Positions 59,189 to 64,000 of a stretch of 64,000 nucleotides of DNA are shown one piece after another. Under the pieces are notes generated by a model that saw only the letters and a list, made by a program, of their open reading frames with translations, was not told where the DNA came from and made no database searches. Source of the DNA: Eggerthellales bacterium (lineage in GTDB: Bacteria > Actinomycetota > Coriobacteriia > Coriobacteriales > Eggerthellaceae); the NCBI GenBank assembly GCA_029225085.1, contig JAQXVU010000085.1, forward strand, positions 41,003 through 105,002, in the 5' to 3' direction. The position numbers and the translations under genes were made by a program. Position 1 is the first letter of the stretch, and every line of letters begins with the position of its first letter.

Positions 59189-59204
59189 TGTTTCACGTGA
59201 AACA
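59189..59204. other. parS site 5
   Basis: Perfect TGTTTCACGTGAAACA, extended by one base on each side (G and C). Confidence 0.96.
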
Positions 59205-59303
59205 CAATGGGGATATGGAATCTGGAGAATGCTCGTGGCTGAGTATTCTTGATTGAATCCGGAGCTAAAAAGGAATCGGTTCGAGAGATCGCGCAGCGAA
59301 TAT

Positions 59304-59319
59304 GTTTCACGTGAAACAA
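59304..59319. other. parS site 6
   Basis: Perfect TGTTTCACGTGAAACA, 86 bp upstream of the parA start. Its position lets ParB autoregulate parAB. Confidence 0.96.
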
Positions 59320-59405
59320 TCTATTTGTCAGAGCTTACCGAAACATAAGAAACAGGTAAGGCGTTCTTGCTATAATCCCATTCGAAGTATCTGGAAGGAG
59401 TTCAC

Positions 59406-60497
59406 GTGGGTTTGTTTGATGGTCTAAAACGTAATAAAAAAGCACCTGTGACTGTCAGCGGCATTGAAACCGTGGCATCAGCGCAGCAATCAGATTCTGA
59501 GGTCGAGCTTGAAGACGCTCAGCTAGCTGACTATGAGCCCGAGGAGCTTTCCTCTGAGGCTGTATCTGGGCAGCAGGAAGGGGAGTATGACGTAGTCTCC
59601 GAGCCTGAACCTGAGCCCGAGGAGCCTCAGCATGCAGAAGCCTCCTCTTCGGATGGTTCGCTTAATCCGGCCTCTCGTGTGATTAAGCCTTACTCCGAGA
59701 AGTCTAAGGTCGATCATGTCATTGGTCAGACGAAGATCATGTCCATCATTAATCAGAAGGGTGGCGTGGGTAAGTCGACTACCGCGATCAACCTTTCTGC
59801 CATTCTGGGAACCATGAAGAAACAGGTTCTCCTCGTTGACCTCGATCCTCAGGGAAACGCAACGAGCGGCCTGGGCATCGATAAGCGCGCTCTTGATGCC
59901 TGCGTATACGATGTTCTTTTGAATGGTGTGCCCGTAGAGGACGTAATCATCCCCGATGTCACTGAGGGCCTTGATGTTGTTCCTGCAACCATTAACCTTG
60001 CCGGCGCGGAGGTCGAGCTCGTTTCTGAGTTTGCTCGTGAGAACCGCCTGAAGGACTCTCTGGGGAGCCTCCGTGGCAAGTATGACTACATCATCATCGA
60101 CTGTCCGCCTTCTCTTGGCCTCTTGACCATTAACGGACTCGTTGCTGCGGATAGCCTCCTTATCCCCATCCAGAGCGAGTTCTATGCTTTGGAAGGTGTG
60201 ACAAAACTCCTTGATTCGATGAAACTTGTCAAAAGTCGCCTGAATCCATCTCTTGAAATCTACGGTGTTCTTATCACCATGTACGATGCCCGCACGACTC
60301 TTTCGAAGCAGGTATCTGAAGAAGTTAGAAACTATTTCGGCAAGAAGGTCTTTGAGACCCCGATTCCTCGTACAGTTAAACTATCTGAGGCGCCAAGCTA
60401 TGGAATGCCTATTAATGAGTACGATCCTTCCGGTAAGGGAGCTCAGGCTTATCGAGCCGTTGCGAAGGAAGTGATTGAACGTGGCAAAAACTCGTAG
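59406..60497 (+). CDS. parA: Chromosome partitioning ATPase ParA/Soj with acidic N-terminal extension
   Basis: 363 residues, about 100 longer than a typical Soj. Residues about 1-105 are acidic low complexity (SDSEVELEDAQLADYEPEEL, EPEPEPEEPQHAEASS). Then comes the deviant Walker A ATPase (SIINQKGGVGKSTTAINLSA, about residues 113-132), DLDPQGNATSGLG and IIIDCPPSLGLLTINGL. GTG start with GGAAGGAG nearby. It forms nucleoid gradients that move ParB-parS complexes. parB overlaps by 17 bp. Confidence 0.95.
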   Translation: MGLFDGLKRNKKAPVTVSGIETVASAQQSDSEVELEDAQLADYEPEELSSEAVSGQQEGEYDVVSEPEPEPEEPQHAEASSSDGSLNPASRVIKPYSEKSKVDHVIGQTKIMSIINQKGGVGKSTTAINLSAILGTMKKQVLLVDLDPQGNATSGLGIDKRALDACVYDVLLNGVPVEDVIIPDVTEGLDVVPATINLAGAEVELVSEFARENRLKDSLGSLRGKYDYIIIDCPPSLGLLTINGLVAADSLLIPIQSEFYALEGVTKLLDSMKLVKSRLNPSLEIYGVLITMYDARTTLSKQVSEEVRNYFGKKVFETPIPRTVKLSEAPSYGMPINEYDPSGKGAQAYRAVAKEVIERGKNS

Positions 60498-61695
60498 CGG
60501 TCTTGGCAGGGGCCTTGGAGCCCTTCTCGGTGACGAACCCTTCGACTCCGAAGAGTCGGTCTCCCCAGAAATCCGCACTGCTCAGCCTTCGCAGCCAGCT
60601 CAACCTGCGAAGGAGCCGGAGCCAGCTCCTAAGGTTGTTCAGCAGACTCCGAAAGAGAATAAGCCCACGAGCATGAGCGAGATGATCGAGGAGCGTTCTC
60701 AGAACAGGGAGGCTGTGAAGAAAGCTACTACCCGTATTGGCGAGACTTCTAATCAGCCTGCGCAGACCACCCGAGTCACTCTTACCGAGGAAGAGGTTGA
60801 TACGCGCGATATCCGCGAAGCTCTTCGTGCCGAGCACCGCAATGTCCGCTCTTATGTGGAAGAAGACGACCATGTAACCATCAAGAGCGTGGTTGCTCGC
60901 GAGAGGAAGACTGACAACAACGTCGATATTTCTCTGGTTAAGCCTAATCCTGATCAGCCTCGTACCCACTTTAATGAGGAAGAGCTGGAGGAGCTTGCTG
61001 ATTCCATTAGGAAAAATGGCTTGTTGCAGCCAATTCTCGTAAGGAAGATCGGCGACACCTACCAGATCATTGCCGGTGAGCGTCGCTGGCAGGCTGCAAC
61101 TCGTGCGGGGGTAAAGAAGGTTCCTGTAAATGTCATCGAAGCTGACGACGATAAGGTGATTGAGCTTGCTCTTATCGAGAACATCCAGCGTTCCGATTTG
61201 AACCCCATCGAGGAGGCTTACGGCTATAAGCGTCTGATGGAGCGTAAGCATATGACCCAGGCTGAGGTGGCTATGGCTGTTTCTAAGGGTCGTTCTACCA
61301 TTGCTAACAGCCTTCGTCTGCTCGATCTCCCTCATGATGCTCAGCAATTGCTGTTCGAGGATCAGATTACCGCAGGTCATGCCAGGGCTATTCTCTCCGT
61401 CCCAACGGCTGAGGGTAAGCAGAGCCTGACAGAGAAGATCGTCGCCAACAAGCTCAGCGTACGAGAAGCTGAGAATATTGCCCGTCTTCTGGCTGGACGC
61501 AAGTCTGATTCTCCTGCTCCTACCAGGACTCCTGTTCCCAAGGAGTACAAAGTGGTCGCTAAGAGCCTCTCTAAGTCCCTGGGAATTCCCGTTAGGGTGA
61601 AAAGCTCTAAGGGTAAGAATAAAATCGAGATCGAATTCAAGGACCAGGCGGAGCTCGAGGAGATTTTCGAGAAGATTAGCGCCAACCAGGAGTAG
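60481..61695 (+). CDS. parB: Chromosome partitioning protein ParB/Spo0J
   Basis: 404 residues, over 100 more than typical. The N-terminal SGLGRGLGALLG motif contacts ParA, followed by a long charged/Gln/Pro linker (about 20-150). The ParB nuclease-like N domain has ISLVKPNPDQPRTHFNEEEL and IIAGERRWQAATRAG (CTP-binding GERR box), and LIENIQRSDLNPIEEAYGY leads to the HTH (MTQAEVAMAVSKGRSTIANS). Dimerisation tail at the C-terminus. Clamps onto parS. GTG at 60481 chosen; TTG 60475 possible. Confidence 0.95.
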   Translation: MAKTRSGLGRGLGALLGDEPFDSEESVSPEIRTAQPSQPAQPAKEPEPAPKVVQQTPKENKPTSMSEMIEERSQNREAVKKATTRIGETSNQPAQTTRVTLTEEEVDTRDIREALRAEHRNVRSYVEEDDHVTIKSVVARERKTDNNVDISLVKPNPDQPRTHFNEEELEELADSIRKNGLLQPILVRKIGDTYQIIAGERRWQAATRAGVKKVPVNVIEADDDKVIELALIENIQRSDLNPIEEAYGYKRLMERKHMTQAEVAMAVSKGRSTIANSLRLLDLPHDAQQLLFEDQITAGHARAILSVPTAEGKQSLTEKIVANKLSVREAENIARLLAGRKSDSPAPTRTPVPKEYKVVAKSLSKSLGIPVRVKSSKGKNKIEIEFKDQAELEEIFEKISANQE

Positions 61696-61763
61696 GTGCT
61701 CGTCGTTCTCAGTGCGCCGGATACATTGTTTACCCGCTAAGACCTGCATATGCCCGGATATGA

Positions 61764-61797
61764 AGAGAGCCAGCAATAAGCTGGCTCTCTTTTATTG
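61764..61797 (+). terminator. Terminator of parAB
   Basis: 11-bp stem AGAGAGCCAGC / GCTGGCTCTCT with loop AATAA (61764-61790), then TTTTATT. Confidence 0.96.
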
Positions 61798-61887
61798 TGT
61801 TTGACTGAATGCTGGTCTGTGGTTAGACGCTTTGCCTCTTTTGATTGGGGTTGGGGCATTTGCCACTTTTGAATGGACGAGGCGTAC

Positions 61888-62934
61888 CTACAGCTTTGTC
61901 TTAGTTTTTAGCTGTCCGCATGCTCCGTCGATATCGGAACCGCGGGAATTGCGAAGGGTTGCTTCGATGTGGGCCTGCTCCATCTTAGCGAGGATTTCTT
62001 TAACCCTCCGGGAGGGGGTTGGCTTATAGGGGCTTCCTTCTACCTCGTTAATGGGGAGGAAGTTCACGTGAACCAGAAGGCCTTGGCAGTAGCTGATCAG
62101 TGCCTTGATGGCCTCGTCGGTATCGGTAATGCCGGAAAGCAGGAGATATTCGAAGGAGAGGCGCCTGTTGTCGGCCTGGTTGTAGGCGCGGAGCTCTTTC
62201 TTCAGCTGGGGAAGCGTGGTTTTAGCGCAGACGGGCATGAGGTCGTTTCGCACGTCCTGCTGGGCGGAATGAAGGGATACCGCTAAGGTGAACTGCTCGG
62301 GCTCGTTGGCGAATCTGCGGATACCGGGAATGATTCCGCAGGTAGAGACCGTGATATGACGAGCGCCGATGCCAAGGCAATCGGGAGAGTTCATGATGCG
62401 AAGGGCGGCGAGGGTGTTCTCGTAGTTCAGGAAAGGCTCGCCCTGGCCCATAGCCACCGCATTGGTGACGCGCATGCCGAAATCGCGCTGGCAGGTGAGA
62501 ACCTGCTGCACCATTTCGCCGGGAAGCAGGTTGCGACCGAAGCCTTCCTTACCCGTTGCGCAGAAAGCGCATTCCATAGGGCAACCAACTTGGGTTGAGA
62601 AGCAGACGGTGAGACGCTTGGGATGTCCTTCGTTATCGGTTTCGTGGCTGGGAATGCCAACGGTTTCGATGGTGTAGCCGTCGTGCAGCTTCAGGAGGTA
62701 CTTGCGGGTGCCGTCCTTTGAGATTTGGCGGGTGACAACCTCGGGAATAGCGAAGGGCGCGGTGCGCTGCAGATCCTCTTTCAGCTGCTTTGGTAAATTG
62801 CTCATTTCGTCGAGGCTCGACGCGCCTTTCTGGTACACCCAGGATATAAGCTGCTTTGAGCGGAACTTTTTGTGGCCCATCTCTTCGATGAGCGTGGGGA
62901 TCTCCTGCAAGGAGTATGCGTCAAAGGTATTCAT
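61888..62934 (-). CDS. rlmN: 23S rRNA (A2503-C2)/tRNA (A37-C2) methyltransferase
   Basis: 348 residues. Radical SAM enzyme with GCPMECAFCATGKEGF (CxxxCxxC), AMGQGEPFLNYENTL, VSTCGIIPGIRR and a C-terminal Cys in GSDIDGACGQL that forms the methyl-cysteine/disulfide used in catalysis. N-terminal SKQLISWVYQKGASSLDEMS is typical of RlmN. Cfr-type resistance enzymes share the fold, but the sequence pattern fits RlmN. Convergent with parAB. Confidence 0.95.
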   Translation of the reverse strand: MNTFDAYSLQEIPTLIEEMGHKKFRSKQLISWVYQKGASSLDEMSNLPKQLKEDLQRTAPFAIPEVVTRQISKDGTRKYLLKLHDGYTIETVGIPSHETDNEGHPKRLTVCFSTQVGCPMECAFCATGKEGFGRNLLPGEMVQQVLTCQRDFGMRVTNAVAMGQGEPFLNYENTLAALRIMNSPDCLGIGARHITVSTCGIIPGIRRFANEPEQFTLAVSLHSAQQDVRNDLMPVCAKTTLPQLKKELRAYNQADNRRLSFEYLLLSGITDTDEAIKALISYCQGLLVHVNFLPINEVEGSPYKPTPSRRVKEILAKMEQAHIEATLRNSRGSDIDGACGQLKTKTKL

Positions 62935-63060
62935 GGGTGCATTATACCGACAGGGCGGCCCCAGGGAAAAGGGAGCACGGCCCTTTGCTATACTGTTCGA
63001 GATATTGCGTCAGAAACGCGCTGCACGTTGTGCGGCATCACGGTACTAAGAGGGTGAATC

Positions 63061-63999
63061 ATGGCGATTAATCCACAGGAGATTAAGGTTGCACTGCTTT
63101 GCGGCGGCAAGAGCGGAGAGCGCGAGATTTCCCTGGCTTCGGGTAAGGGAGCTCAGGTTGCTCTTGAATCTGCGGGTTTTCCCGTTCAGGTGCTCGATTC
63201 TTCCCGCAAGGAGGATTTGGTAGCTCTTGTGGAAGGCGATTTCGATGTCGCTTTCATCTGCTTGCATGGTCGTTACGGCGAGGACGGAACGGTTCAGGGC
63301 TTCCTAGAGCTTCTGGGCATTCCCTACATCGGTTCCGGTGTGTGGTCGAGCGCAACGGCTATCGATAAGGCGAAGGCCAAGGTCTTTTATCAGCACAACG
63401 GCATTCCCACCCCTGTTGCCCAGGTTCTTCGTAAGGGCCAGAGCGTGACGGGCCAGGAATTGGTGACTAAGGTGGGCAATCACTGCGTGGTTAAGCCCGC
63501 AAACGAGGGAAGCGCCCTGGGCGTATTCATTGTGGAAGGCCCTGAAGCGGTGGAAGATGCCCTTGAGAAAGTCTTCGAGATTGATACTGAGGTCCTTGTA
63601 GAGACCTATGTGAAGGGCACTGAGTTCACGGTGTCGGTACTGGGCAACGACAATCCTGAGGCGATGCCAGTTATTCAGATCGTGCCCTCCCACGAGTTCT
63701 ACGATTTCGAGAGCAAGTATGCGCCAGGCGGCTCTCAGCACCTGTGCCCAGCTCCGCTCTCCGAAGAGGACACTAAGCGTGCTCAGGAGCTTGCGGTGGC
63801 CGCTCATAAGGTTTTGGGCTGCCGTGGTGTCTCCCGTACGGACATGATTAAGGACGAGAAAGGCAATTTCTGGGTTCTCGAGACCAATACGGTGCCTGGC
63901 ATGACCGAGACCTCACTTCTTCCGGATGCGGGTCGAGCAGCAGGCATGAGCTTCAGCCAGCTGTGCCAGAGGTTGGTTGAATTGGCTCTGGAACAATAG
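63061..63999 (+). CDS. ddl: D-alanine--D-alanine ligase
   Basis: 312 residues. ATP-grasp enzyme: VALLCGGKSGEREISLASG, ICLHGRYGEDGTVQGFLELL, VVKPANEGSALGVFIVEG, EVLVETYVKGTEFTVSVLG and WVLETNTVPGMTETSLLP, all with the ordinary Ddl catalytic residues. It forms the D-Ala-D-Ala dipeptide for peptidoglycan. ATG at 63061 with AGAGGGTG upstream; it ends one base before the window edge. A diverged relative lies at 30616-31548. Confidence 0.96.
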   Translation: MAINPQEIKVALLCGGKSGEREISLASGKGAQVALESAGFPVQVLDSSRKEDLVALVEGDFDVAFICLHGRYGEDGTVQGFLELLGIPYIGSGVWSSATAIDKAKAKVFYQHNGIPTPVAQVLRKGQSVTGQELVTKVGNHCVVKPANEGSALGVFIVEGPEAVEDALEKVFEIDTEVLVETYVKGTEFTVSVLGNDNPEAMPVIQIVPSHEFYDFESKYAPGGSQHLCPAPLSEEDTKRAQELAVAAHKVLGCRGVSRTDMIKDEKGNFWVLETNTVPGMTETSLLPDAGRAAGMSFSQLCQRLVELALEQ

Positions 64000-64000
64000 T

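Larger units (their letters stand above)
58575..59405. other. Centromere region with six parS sites
   Basis: 831 bp without a supported gene. Six perfect copies of the 16-bp palindrome TGTTTCACGTGAAACA at 58700-58715, 58855-58870, 58970-58985, 59037-59052, 59189-59204 and 59304-59319. Start-to-start distances are 155, 115, 67, 152 and 115 bp. ParB should load here and spread. The rest is ordinary sequence. Confidence 0.95.

Noticed and set aside
62062..62073. Seventh parS (GTTCACGTGAAC in rlmN)
   Set aside because: It lies in coding sequence and differs in the core (GTTCACGTGAAC versus TTTCACGTGAAA).

Overview
The window looks like the replication-origin region of an actinobacterium, most probably a member of the Coriobacteriia (Eggerthellaceae/Coriobacteriaceae-like). 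The evidence is as follows. A dnaA-dnaN-recF arm (minus strand) and an rpmH-rnpA-yidD-yidC-jag-rsmG-parA-parB arm (plus strand) diverge from a roughly 1 kb gene-free AT-rich region. Six perfect parS sites lie between rsmG and parA. The fhaA-fhaB-pstP-rodA/pbpA-pknB signalling and cell-wall cluster found near oriC in Actinomycetota is present. The fusion of RodA with its class B PBP also fits this group, as far as I remember. No database search was possible, so this placement is an inference.

Layout. 1-2.35 kb: formate/C1-tetrahydrofolate genes (fchA, fhs). 2.8-3.6 kb: coaX. 3.7-7.6 kb: two CaiB/BaiF CoA-transferases behind a Zn alcohol dehydrogenase. 8-12.5 kb: biotin genes (bioY, birA) around a bactofilin-like membrane protein, and a folP-folK fusion. 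12.5-19.3 kb: the tilS...hpt-ftsH block, interrupted by maf, a small XRE regulator and an aminotransferase. 19.4-21 kb: a YvlD-like membrane protein, then a 1.27 kb spacer with repeats and a degraded AstE-like remnant. 21-27.6 kb: NYN/OST-HTH protein, PepV-type dipeptidase, tRNA-Leu(CAA), two unrelated fructose-bisphosphate aldolases and an esterase. 27.7-34.3 kb: a VTT/PRC-barrel/YtxH envelope cassette, a CphA-N-like plus Ddl-like ATP-grasp cassette, and serS. 34.4-39.2 kb: tRNA-Leu(CAG), a multi-TM Ser/Thr kinase, a lipoprotein nuclease and serA. 39.5-47 kb: the FHA/PP2C/RodA-PBP/PknB cluster. 47.2-50.6 kb: an Fe-S aldo-keto reductase and an ASCH-cupin-recF run. 50.6-55.7 kb: dnaN, dnaA, a HATPase-wHTH gene directly upstream of dnaA, and oriC. 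55.7-64 kb: ribosome/membrane/segregation genes, rlmN and ddl.

Themes. (1) Replication and segregation: the origin carries about a dozen TTTTCNAC-type nonamers in place of canonical TTATCCACA boxes, alongside a DnaA with a Lys substitution in the GG(R)DHTTV signature and a long Gln-rich repetitive linker; ParB sites form an ordered six-site array. (2) Cell envelope and phospho-signalling: a PASTA kinase, a second membrane kinase, a PP2C phosphatase, two FHA proteins and a single-chain SEDS-PBP synthase. (3) A recurrent feature that no gene annotation explains: at least six stop codons (maf, tilS, an aminotransferase, folP-folK, an esterase and, more weakly, an aldolase) sit inside the first copy of a short tandem or direct repeat (17-38 bp) that continues into the spacer. 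Several other spacers hold degenerate 20-26 bp tandem repeats. I consider this the most interesting candidate for something undescribed, together with the HATPase-wHTH gene upstream of dnaA and the CphA-N-like/Ddl-like pair.

All calls come from reading translations and bases by eye. Start codons were re-chosen from Shine-Dalgarno spacing where the longest frame looked too long.
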